This document shows, piece after piece, positions 15,796 through 23,732 of a DNA stretch of 25,688 bases (position 1 is the first letter of the stretch; each line of letters opens with the position of its first letter). The notes under the pieces are model-generated. The model saw only the letters and a list, made by a program, of their open reading frames with translations. It had not been told where the DNA came from and did no database searches. This DNA comes from Promethearchaeota archaeon. Its GTDB lineage: Archaea > Asgardarchaeota > Lokiarchaeia > Sigynarchaeales > SOKP01. The stretch spans positions 17,696 to 43,383 of the forward strand of contig JAGXOB010000010.1 of assembly GCA_019894735.1 (NCBI GenBank), written 5' to 3'. The position numbers were made by a program, and so were the translations under genes.

Positions 15796-17091
15796 TTGGA
15801 CGGAAATTTAAAAAGTGTTATGGTTATAGGAGCGGGTATAGCTGGGATTCAAGCTTCACTAGATTTAGCTGAAAGAGGTATAAAAGTAGAACTAATCGAG
15901 AAAAAAGCGTGTATTGGAGGAAGAATGGCCCAGCTTGATAAAACATTCCCTACGAACGATTGTTCGATATGCATTTTAGCACCAAAACTTGCGGAATGTT
16001 CTCGACACCCTAATATTACGCTGCGCACACTATCTGAAGTTCAGAATGTTGAGGGGACTGCTGGTAATTTCATGGTTAAAATCTTAACACATGCACGGTA
16101 TGTGAAAGAAGACGCTTGTATTAATTGTGGGTTATGCGTAGAAAAATGCCCTATGAGAGTAGACGACGAGTTTGATATGCATTTGAGAAAGCGAAGAGCG
16201 ATATTTATTGATTATGTTCAGGGAGTTCCCGCGATCATGTCAATTGACAAAGAAAAATGCTTATGGTTTACGAAATCAGCTTGTAGATTATGTGAAAAAG
16301 CATGTGAGAGAGAAGCGATAGATTTCGAACAGGAAGATAAGGAAATTGAACTTAATGTGGCATCAATCATAGCTGCTATAGGATACGATGTATTTAATCC
16401 TAAATCAATTGTTTCCTTAGGATATGAACGATTTCCCAATGTTGTAACATCGTTAGAGTTTGAGCGATTAATTTGTGCTTCTGGTCCTTTAGGTGGGCAT
16501 TTAATAAGACCTTTCGATAAAAAAGAACCAAAAAAACTTGCGTTTATTAACTGCGTAGGTTCAAGGGACATAAAAAATAATCCTTATTGCTCATCATGTT
16601 GTTGTATGTATACAACCAAAGAAGCTATGATCGCCTACGAACATGATAATGAAATTCAAACTTCGATTTTCTATATTGATCTAAGAGCCGGCGGAAAAGG
16701 ATTTCGCAAGTACATTCAAAGGGGTAATGAAGATTACGCAATCGATTATGTTAAAGGAAAGGTAGCTAAAATTTTACAAGACGAACAGAAAAATCCTATT
16801 GTGGTATATGAAGATATGGACACATTTGAAGTGAAAGAGCTTCAATTTGACTTAGTAATTTTAGCAACGAGTATGATTCCAAGTAAAGACGCAGTGAAAT
16901 TGTCCGAAATATTAGGAATTAAACTTGATGAATTTAATTTTTTCAAGGGGATGACTTACCATCCCCAAAAATCATCCAAAGAAGGAATTTTTCTTTGTGG
17001 GGCCTGTAGGGAACCGATGGATATACCAAATTCGGTAGTAGACGCAAGTGGAGCAGCAGCTAAAGCAGCTGAAATAGTAATGAGGGTGTAA
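15796..17091 (+). CDS. hdrA: HdrA-like iron-sulfur flavoprotein, module 1 (split form)
   Basis: A 431-residue HdrA-type protein, the flavin-based electron-bifurcating subunit family. FAD-binding GAGIAG is at 12-17 and the HdrA loop TFPTNDCSIC at 50-59. An inserted ferredoxin domain follows: cluster 1 Cys108/111/114/118, and cluster 2 with the spacing Cys155-x7-Cys163-x2-Cys166-x3-Cys170. The HdrA-specific cysteine set is Cys253-x11-Cys265-x3-Cys269-Cys270. It lacks the N-terminal VCHCG domain and the C-terminal ferredoxin of canonical HdrA (~650 aa); both are in the next gene. In size and role it recalls QmoA. Start TTG at 15796 with GGTG 7 bp upstream; an ATG at codon 9 lies inside the first beta strand and is too late. 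First gene of the operon, 5 bp before the next. Confidence 0.88.
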   Translation: MDGNLKSVMVIGAGIAGIQASLDLAERGIKVELIEKKACIGGRMAQLDKTFPTNDCSICILAPKLAECSRHPNITLRTLSEVQNVEGTAGNFMVKILTHARYVKEDACINCGLCVEKCPMRVDDEFDMHLRKRRAIFIDYVQGVPAIMSIDKEKCLWFTKSACRLCEKACEREAIDFEQEDKEIELNVASIIAAIGYDVFNPKSIVSLGYERFPNVVTSLEFERLICASGPLGGHLIRPFDKKEPKKLAFINCVGSRDIKNNPYCSSCCCMYTTKEAMIAYEHDNEIQTSIFYIDLRAGGKGFRKYIQRGNEDYAIDYVKGKVAKILQDEQKNPIVVYEDMDTFEVKELQFDLVILATSMIPSKDAVKLSEILGIKLDEFNFFKGMTYHPQKSSKEGIFLCGACREPMDIPNSVVDASGAAAKAAEIVMRV

Positions 17092-17096
17092 AAAAA

Positions 17097-18764
17097 ATGA
17101 CAGACGAAGATATAAGAATTGGAGTGTTTGTATGTCATTGCGGGACTAATATCGGTGGTGTGTTAGATGTTCCATCTTTAGCGGAATACGCTAAAACATT
17201 ACCACATGTAACCTATTCAGCTGATAACCTATATACATGTTCCGAAGTAGGATTAACTGAAATTAAAGAAAATATAGAAGAACATAAGCTAAATCGCGTT
17301 ATCGTAGCCTCATGTTCTCCTAGAACTCATGAACCTTTATTTAGAGCTATATGCCAAGAAGCGGGTTTAAATCCTTACTTATTTGAAATGGTTAATATTC
17401 GAGATCAAGACTCTTGGGTTCATATGAAAGAACCAGAAAAAGGAACCTATAAAGCCATGGATCTTATTAGAATGAGCGTTCACAAAGCAGCTTTATTAGA
17501 ACCACTAGAAAGAATAAAAGTGTCGGTTATTCCTTCAGCTATTGTAATAGGCGGTGGAATTGCGGGATTAACAGCAACTCTAAACCTGGGAAACCAAGGA
17601 TTTGAAGTTTCATTAATTGAAAAGGAAAATGAATTAGGGGGGCTCCTTAGATCTCTTCATAAAGTATATCCAAGTAATGAGGAAGCTTCAAAGTTATTAG
17701 AGTCTATTGATTTAATCGAATCTCACAAAAAAATTAAAGTGTACAAATCCTCAGTGATTGAAAAAGTTGATGGTTTCATCGGAAATTATAAAGTTTCTGT
17801 TAAACAAATCAAAAAAATAATTGAAATAGACGCTGGGGTAATTATTATAGCAACTGGAGCAATTCCCCTATCTCCAGACGGTTACTATGGATACAATAAA
17901 AAAAACATTATTAGCCAAATGGACTTGGAGAATGTATTGAAAAATGATCAAATTAGTGCTAATAATGTTACAATGATATTGTGTGTTGGTTGTCGAAATG
18001 AAGAAAGAAAATATTGCTCCAATATTTGTTGCATGACTGCAATGAAAAACGCGATGCTAATTTTGGAAAAAAATTCTAACGCTCATATAACCATATTATT
18101 CCAAGATATCCAAGCCTCTGGAACAACCTACGAAAGTTATTACAGAAAAGCTAGAGAAATGGGTATCTTATTCATAAAATATTCACCAGAAAAACCTCCA
18201 GTTATTAAAAAAGGTGTAGTAAAAGTATATAGTGATTTATTAAACCAAGAAATAGAAATACCGCAAGATCTTGTAGTTTTATCGACTCCCCTTATCGCAA
18301 ATGAAGATTCGGATAAGTTAGCAAAGATGCTGAAAGTTCCATTAGAAGAAAACAATTTCTTCTTAGAGGCTCATGTGAAACTACGACCTGTAGATTTTGC
18401 TACTGATGGTATTTTCGTATGTGGATCTGCGCACTGGCCAGCCGATGTTGCCGAAAGTACTAGTCAAGCTAACGCAGCGGCCTCGCGAGCCTCTAGAATT
18501 TTATGGAAAGACACTTTAGAAGTAGAAGGTTCAACCGCGGAAGTTATAGAGGAACTTTGTATTGGATGTGAAGCTTGTATAAGAATATGTCCTTATAAGG
18601 CTATTACAAAAGATGAAGAAACAGACACTGCAATAGTTAATAGAGTAGTTTGCAAAGGATGTGGATTGTGTGGAGCAAGTTGTCCTAAAAAGGCAATAAT
18701 AATTCATCACTTTACAGGTGACCAAATACGAGCAGAAATTCTCGCTTACGGAGGAGAAGTCTAA
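17097..18764 (+). CDS. hdrA: HdrA-like iron-sulfur flavoprotein, module 2 (split form)
   Basis: A 555-residue partner of the preceding protein. It begins with the HdrA N-terminal domain (VFVCHCG, Cys13/Cys15, plus Cys48 and SCSPRTHEP at 72-80). The FAD domain has GGGIAG at 152-157, and an HdrA-type cysteine set is at Cys296-x10-Cys307-x3-Cys311-Cys312. It ends in a two-cluster ferredoxin: Cys488/491/494/498 and Cys519/522/525/529. It lacks the inserted ferredoxin and the TFPTNDC loop, which module 1 has. GAGGGTG 8 bp upstream of ATG is a strong ribosome site. The stop TAA is followed at once by the ATG of the mvhD-like gene in the same reading frame, so removing one stop codon would give a QmoB-like fusion. 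Likely forms a complex with module 1 and MvhD. Confidence 0.88.
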   Translation: MTDEDIRIGVFVCHCGTNIGGVLDVPSLAEYAKTLPHVTYSADNLYTCSEVGLTEIKENIEEHKLNRVIVASCSPRTHEPLFRAICQEAGLNPYLFEMVNIRDQDSWVHMKEPEKGTYKAMDLIRMSVHKAALLEPLERIKVSVIPSAIVIGGGIAGLTATLNLGNQGFEVSLIEKENELGGLLRSLHKVYPSNEEASKLLESIDLIESHKKIKVYKSSVIEKVDGFIGNYKVSVKQIKKIIEIDAGVIIIATGAIPLSPDGYYGYNKKNIISQMDLENVLKNDQISANNVTMILCVGCRNEERKYCSNICCMTAMKNAMLILEKNSNAHITILFQDIQASGTTYESYYRKAREMGILFIKYSPEKPPVIKKGVVKVYSDLLNQEIEIPQDLVVLSTPLIANEDSDKLAKMLKVPLEENNFFLEAHVKLRPVDFATDGIFVCGSAHWPADVAESTSQANAAASRASRILWKDTLEVEGSTAEVIEELCIGCEACIRICPYKAITKDEETDTAIVNRVVCKGCGLCGASCPKKAIIIHHFTGDQIRAEILAYGGEV

Positions 18765-19535
18765 ATGTCATTTGAACCAAAGATTTTAGGATTTTTATGT
18801 AATTGGTGTTCCTATGCAGGTGCAGATCTCGCCGGTGTCAGCCGAATTCAATATCCAACTAATATTAGAGTTATTCGTGTAATGTGTTCAGGTCGAGTTG
18901 ATCCTTCATTCGTCGCAGATGCTTTCATCAATGGAATTGATGGGGTTTTAGTTTTAGGGTGCCACTTAGGTGATTGTCATTATTTAACCGGAAATTATGA
19001 AGCTGAAATTAAAATGAAAGCTTTAAGTAAATTATTAGCCTTAATCGATTTTTCTAACAGAATGCGTCTTGATTGGGTTTCTGCCTCAGAAGGAAATAAA
19101 TTCGCCCAAATCGTATCGGAATTCACTAATCACATACAAAAATTAGGACCGTCCCCATTAAAAGAAAAACAAAAAAAGCCTGAATTTTTTGATAGTCTGC
19201 AAGCTGTAAAGAATGTTTTAGATGATTCAAGACTAAGGGGGCTAATTGCTAGGCAAAGAGAATTAGTTACTGATGAAAATGTTTATGGTGAACAAATTTC
19301 AGCTGAGAGATTTGATATTTTAATTAATGATGTCATTAGAAATGAATTCATTCGTCATAAAATCATAATAAAAATAAAAGAGAAGGGTAAATCTGTTCCT
19401 ACTATAGCAAATGAAATTAATATTAAAGCGAGCGAAGTGTTAGAGCATATAGTTGTTCTAAGGGCAAGAGGTTTAGTCGATGTTGCTGAAATTAATGAGG
19501 AAATACCTACATTTATATCAATTATGGGGGGATAA
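18765..19535 (+). CDS. mvhD: MvhD-like [2Fe-2S] electron-transfer protein with C-terminal helix-turn-helix-like extension
   Basis: A 256-residue protein. Residues 1-~120 are MvhD (delta subunit of methyl-viologen hydrogenase), which passes electrons between a hydrogenase or dehydrogenase and HdrA. Cluster ligands are Cys12, Cys15 (FLCNWCSYAGAD), Cys41, Cys66 and Cys71 (GCHLGDCHY). MvhD is normally about 140 aa. Here residues ~131-256 are extra, and ~185-230 (KSVPTIANEINIKASEVL, then LRARGLVDV) look like a winged helix-turn-helix. The matching domain of the 1153-aa fusion lacks this extension. ATG directly follows the stop of the preceding gene. No mvhA or mvhG hydrogenase gene is in the window, so the electron partner is unknown. 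The MvhD domain is certain, the helix-turn-helix reading tentative. Confidence 0.88.
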   Translation: MSFEPKILGFLCNWCSYAGADLAGVSRIQYPTNIRVIRVMCSGRVDPSFVADAFINGIDGVLVLGCHLGDCHYLTGNYEAEIKMKALSKLLALIDFSNRMRLDWVSASEGNKFAQIVSEFTNHIQKLGPSPLKEKQKKPEFFDSLQAVKNVLDDSRLRGLIARQRELVTDENVYGEQISAERFDILINDVIRNEFIRHKIIIKIKEKGKSVPTIANEINIKASEVLEHIVVLRARGLVDVAEINEEIPTFISIMGG

Positions 19536-19537
19536 AA

Positions 19538-22500
19538 ATGGAGAAAGTGGGCTCGGTTTTAGTTATTGGAGGCGGAATAGCAGGTATACAAGCTTCGATG
19601 GATTTAGGTGACTCTGGTTATAAAGTTTATTTGGCAGAATCAACAATGAGCATTGGAGGTGTGATGTCTCAGTTAGATAAAACCTTTCCAACTAATGATT
19701 GTGCCATTTGTATCCTCGCGCCAAAATTAGTAGCCGCAGGACGACATGAAAATATAAATCTTTTAATTAATACCACTCTCGAAAAAATTTCAGGAAAACC
19801 AGGTAACTTTAAAGTTGATTTAAAGCAACAATCGTTATTTCTAGATCAAGAAACATGTACTGGATGCGGTGTATGTTCTCAAGAATGTCCCGTAGAAGCA
19901 ATTGATTTCTTTAATGAGGGCCTTTCAAAAAGAGCTGCAATTTCCGTTAAGTTTCCTCAAGCCGTTCCTTTAGTGTTTTCTATTAATCAAGATATATGTA
20001 TAGGGTGTGGATTTTGTAAGGGCGTGTGTAAAGCTAAAGCAATCGATTACACTCTTAAAGATAAAAAAACTACGCTTAATGTAGGAGCTGTGGTCCTAGC
20101 ACCTGGATTTGATGAGTATGATCCAGAACCTACGCATCATTATGGCTTTGGAAAATATCCTAATGTGGTCACCAGTATTCAGTTTGAACGTATATTGAGT
20201 GCAAGCGGTCCACATTCTGGTCTTATTCTTAGACCATCAGATGGGATAATTCCAAAAAAAATTGCATTCTTGCAATGTGTAGGTTCAAGAGATAAAAATC
20301 ATGGTGGAGAATATTGTTCTTCTGTTTGTTGTATGTATACTGCTAAGGAAGCAGTAATTGCAAAAGAACATATGCCAATTGTTCAACCTACCATATTCTC
20401 AATGGATGTAAGAGCTTGTGGGAAAGATTTTGATAAGTATATAGATCGCGCTCAAGAAGAATATGGAGTAAAATATATCCGAAGTAGAATTTCAACAGTG
20501 AAAGAGATTCCAGAATCGAACGACTTAATCCTTAGTTATGAGTCTGAAGATGGGAACATAATCAATGATGTTTTTAACTTAGTAGTTTTAGCAGTAGGAG
20601 CGATGCCTAATCGTAGCACTCAAGAACTGGCTAAAACATTAAAAATCGATTTAAACGAAGAACTTTTTTGTAAAACAAAACCATTCTCTCCAGTTGAGAC
20701 CTCTCGAGAAGGAATTTATGTTTGTGGGATGTTTTCGGAGCCAAAGGATATTCCAGAAACTGTGGTTGAAGCGAGTGCTGCCGCTGGAGCTGTTAATATT
20801 TTATTATCTGAGGTTAGAAATACTTTAATTACAGAAAAAAAGCTTCCGAGAGAAATTGATATTATTGGAGAACCTCCTCGAATTGGAGTTTTTGTGTGTC
20901 ATTGTGGAATTAATATTGCGGGTGTTGTTGATGTTGCTGATGTTGTTGACTATGCAAGTAAACTACCAGATGTAACCTATGCTGAAAGAAATTTATACAC
21001 TTGCTCAGCTGACACCCAAACAAATATAAAAGAAAAAATTAAGGAATATAACTTAAATCGGGTGATTGTCGCTTCGTGCACACCTAGGACACACGAACCT
21101 TTATTCCAAGCAACTATTAGGGAAGCGGGTTTGAATAAGTACCTCTTTGATTTAGCTAACATTCGAGATCAATGCTCATGGGTACACATGCATGAACCAA
21201 AAGAAGCTACAGAAAAAGCTAAAGACTTAGTCAGGATGGCAATCGCCAAAGCTCGTAATTTAATACCATTACAAGAACAACAGGTACCCGTAATACATAA
21301 AGGGATGGTAATTGGTGGCGGTGTTGCAGGAATGACGGCAGCTCTTAATTTAGCAAATCAAGGATTTGAAGTATTTCTCGTAGAAAAAACCGATGTGCTA
21401 GGTGGTTTTTCTAAAAATGTTCATCAAACTATTGAAAATTACGATGTTCAGGAACATATTTCGAATTTGATTAAAAAAATTAATGAACATAAACTCATTA
21501 ATGTATTTCTTAATAGTAAAATCAATTCAATAGGTGGATATGTCTGTAATTTCACAACTAATATAGAATTTGGTAAAGATAAACAAACAAAGGAATTTCA
21601 GCATGGTATCATAATTGTCGCTACGGGTGCTCATGAGTACCAACCAAGAGAAGGAGAATTTCTTTTTGGGAAAAATAATAAAGTAATTTTACAATCAGAA
21701 TTAGAAAATATTCTTTATTCGAATCCAGAAAAAATCGAAGGATCAAACACAATTGTAATGATTCAGTGCGTTGGTTCTAGAAACGAAGAACATCCCTATT
21801 GTAGCAGGATGTGTTGTGCTGAAGCTATTAAAAACGCAATAAAAGCGAAACAAATTAATCCAAAATTGAATATTGTAGTCCTTTATAGAGACATTAGGAC
21901 GTATGGGTTCAAAGAAAAGTACTACAACTTAGCAAGGGAAAAAGGAATTGTTTTCATCCGATTTGATCATGAAAAACCTCCGGAAATTAATCAAGAAGGA
22001 GACAATTTAAGCATAAATATAGAAACCCTAAGATTAGGGAGTATTTCTATTAATACGGATTTAATCGCATTAAGCGCTGGTATAGTATCTGATGGAGAAG
22101 AAAATGAAAAATTAGCGAAAATGTTGAAAGTACCTACAAATAGTGACAACTTCTTTTTAGAGGCTCATGTGAAGCTACGACCTTCAGATTTCGCAACTGA
22201 TGGCATATTCTTATGTGGTACTGCTCGTGGAACCGCTACTATCAGCGAAAGCATCGCACAAGCATTATCAGCAGCTTCGAGGGCGACTACAATTTTATCT
22301 AAGGATATCCTTGTGACAGAAGGTGTTATTTCAAAAGTTAATCCCGCATTATGCATAGGTTGTAACCGATGTGCTGAAGTTTGTAATTACGGTGCTGTTG
22401 GAGTAAAATATGAAGAAGGTAAAATGATCTCTGAAGTAAACCCTTTGTTGTGTAAGGGATGTGGAGATTGCGCCGCCGAGTGCCCTGCTGAAGCAATAAC

Positions 22501-22999
22501 AATGAGCCATTTTGGAAATTTGCAGATTGAACCAATGATAGCTGAAGCAGCACGCGTTGAATTCGGAAACGGACGCCCAAGAATCATAGCATTTTTATGT
22601 AATTGGTGTAGCTATGCTGGAGCAGATTTAGCTGGAGTAAGCCGATACCAGTACCCTCCAAATGTAAGAACAATAAGAGTGATGTGTTCTGGAGGATTAT
22701 CAAAGAGCCTTATCTTACAAGCATTTTTAGAGGGTGCGGATGGAGTTTTCGTAGGAGGGTGTCATATCGGAGATTGTCATTATATTGCGGGAAATCAAGA
22801 TACCTTAAGAAGAACAAATGAAATTGAATCAGAACTAGAATCCATTGGCATCAATCCAGCAAGATTTTTACGGAAATGGATTTCTGCGAGTGAAGGTAAA
22901 ATTTTTTCAGATACCATGATAGAATTCGTCGAAAGAATAAAAAAATTAGGAACAATTGAAAACGAATATAAAAGTAAGTCAATTGAAGTATCGAATTAA
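19538..22999 (+). CDS. hdrA: HdrA-HdrA-MvhD fusion protein
   Basis: A 1153-residue fusion matching the three preceding genes in order. Module 1 (1-~425): FAD GGGIAG 11-16, TFPTNDCAIC loop 49-58, ferredoxin Cys107/110/113/117 and Cys154/157/160/164, HdrA set Cys247-x12-Cys260-x3-Cys264-Cys265. A ~20-residue linker follows. Module 2 (~447-1000): VFVCHCG with Cys454/456, FAD GGGVAG 593-598, Cys744-x10-Cys755-x3-Cys759-Cys760, C-terminal ferredoxin Cys939/942/945/949 and Cys972/975/978/982. MvhD (~1013-1135): Cys1021/1024/1050/1075/1080, without the helix-turn-helix tail. It predicts two FADs and several Fe-S clusters in one chain. ATG follows a G-rich stretch 2 bp after the mvhD stop. With metVF next, it probably delivers electrons to methylenetetrahydrofolate reductase. 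No signal peptide or membrane segment. Confidence 0.93.
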   Translation: MEKVGSVLVIGGGIAGIQASMDLGDSGYKVYLAESTMSIGGVMSQLDKTFPTNDCAICILAPKLVAAGRHENINLLINTTLEKISGKPGNFKVDLKQQSLFLDQETCTGCGVCSQECPVEAIDFFNEGLSKRAAISVKFPQAVPLVFSINQDICIGCGFCKGVCKAKAIDYTLKDKKTTLNVGAVVLAPGFDEYDPEPTHHYGFGKYPNVVTSIQFERILSASGPHSGLILRPSDGIIPKKIAFLQCVGSRDKNHGGEYCSSVCCMYTAKEAVIAKEHMPIVQPTIFSMDVRACGKDFDKYIDRAQEEYGVKYIRSRISTVKEIPESNDLILSYESEDGNIINDVFNLVVLAVGAMPNRSTQELAKTLKIDLNEELFCKTKPFSPVETSREGIYVCGMFSEPKDIPETVVEASAAAGAVNILLSEVRNTLITEKKLPREIDIIGEPPRIGVFVCHCGINIAGVVDVADVVDYASKLPDVTYAERNLYTCSADTQTNIKEKIKEYNLNRVIVASCTPRTHEPLFQATIREAGLNKYLFDLANIRDQCSWVHMHEPKEATEKAKDLVRMAIAKARNLIPLQEQQVPVIHKGMVIGGGVAGMTAALNLANQGFEVFLVEKTDVLGGFSKNVHQTIENYDVQEHISNLIKKINEHKLINVFLNSKINSIGGYVCNFTTNIEFGKDKQTKEFQHGIIIVATGAHEYQPREGEFLFGKNNKVILQSELENILYSNPEKIEGSNTIVMIQCVGSRNEEHPYCSRMCCAEAIKNAIKAKQINPKLNIVVLYRDIRTYGFKEKYYNLAREKGIVFIRFDHEKPPEINQEGDNLSINIETLRLGSISINTDLIALSAGIVSDGEENEKLAKMLKVPTNSDNFFLEAHVKLRPSDFATDGIFLCGTARGTATISESIAQALSAASRATTILSKDILVTEGVISKVNPALCIGCNRCAEVCNYGAVGVKYEEGKMISEVNPLLCKGCGDCAAECPAEAITMSHFGNLQIEPMIAEAARVEFGNGRPRIIAFLCNWCSYAGADLAGVSRYQYPPNVRTIRVMCSGGLSKSLILQAFLEGADGVFVGGCHIGDCHYIAGNQDTLRRTNEIESELESIGINPARFLRKWISASEGKIFSDTMIEFVERIKKLGTIENEYKSKSIEVSN

Positions 23000-23030
23000 A
23001 TATTTATAAAAAAAAAGGAGTTTAATAAGT

Positions 23031-23729
23031 ATGATTATTACGCAACAAAAAAATATTGAAGAAATATACGATATGGTAAAACCGTATTCAAAAATATTAG
23101 TAGCCGGTTGTGACGGTTGCTGTCAACCTCCTCGCTCTATCAACGAGGCAAAAGTATTAGCGCAGATGTTAGAATTAAAAGCGAGGAGCGAGGGGAAGGA
23201 ACTAACATGGAAAGCTATAACGGTGCTTAGACAATGTGACGATCGAATCGCAGCAACAACCGTTCGACCGTTTGTTGAGCACTATGATGCAATCGTTTCT
23301 CTATCTTGTGGTTTGGGGGTTGTTATGATGAATAGAATATTCGATAGTATTCTAACATATCCAGCTCAAGATAGTATGTTTGGAGGAGCAGAAAATAACG
23401 CTGAAAATAATTTTGTTGAATACTGTGAAACTTGTGGGGAGTGTCTTTTAGGGGTTACTGGTGGAGTTTGTCCTATGGCAGGTTGTGCTAAAAACTTGAG
23501 TAATGGACCTTGTGGAGGCACTGTTAACGGTAAATGCGAAGTTGGTGGATATATACACGAGTGTGCGTGGATAAAGATCTATGAACGTCTTAGGAAATTC
23601 AATAGACTTGATCTCTTTAACAAATATCGTCCGCCAAGAAATTATAGATTATGGAGTAGCCCTAGATTCATAGAGATAAATAAAACGTTCACAAACGAAG
23701 AAATAGAACCACAAAAGGAGGAGAATTAA
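23031..23729 (+). CDS. metV: MetV, zinc/iron-sulfur partner of methylenetetrahydrofolate reductase
   Basis: A 232-residue protein of the MTHFR_C/MetV family, the obligate partner that lets acetogen-type MetF take electrons from Fe-S proteins instead of NADH. The N-terminal domain has Cys27, Cys30 and Cys31, RQC at 67-69 and LSCGLGV at 91-97. The C-terminal cysteine domain reads YCETCGECLL (Cys132/135/138), then GGVCPMAGCAKNL and NGPCGGTVNGKCEV, closely matching the Moorella MetV pattern as I recall it. GGAG lies about 10 bp upstream of ATG. The gene is 31 bp after the HdrA-HdrA-MvhD fusion and 3 bp before metF, so all belong to one operon. The family fits well; the metal content is from known relatives. 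Confidence 0.92.
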   Translation: MIITQQKNIEEIYDMVKPYSKILVAGCDGCCQPPRSINEAKVLAQMLELKARSEGKELTWKAITVLRQCDDRIAATTVRPFVEHYDAIVSLSCGLGVVMMNRIFDSILTYPAQDSMFGGAENNAENNFVEYCETCGECLLGVTGGVCPMAGCAKNLSNGPCGGTVNGKCEVGGYIHECAWIKIYERLRKFNRLDLFNKYRPPRNYRLWSSPRFIEINKTFTNEEIEPQKEEN

Positions 23730-23732
23730 AAA

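Noticed and set aside
16218..16571. 117-codon minus-strand frame within hdrA module 1
   Set aside because: Mirror of the conserved HdrA cysteine region; no ribosome site and no recognisable product.
17080..17100. Hypothesis that the hdrA1/hdrA2 split is a sequencing frameshift
   Set aside because: Module 1 ends cleanly in TAA, module 2 has its own ribosome site (GAGGGTG) and ATG, and the linker seen in the fusion is missing; a real gene boundary fits better.
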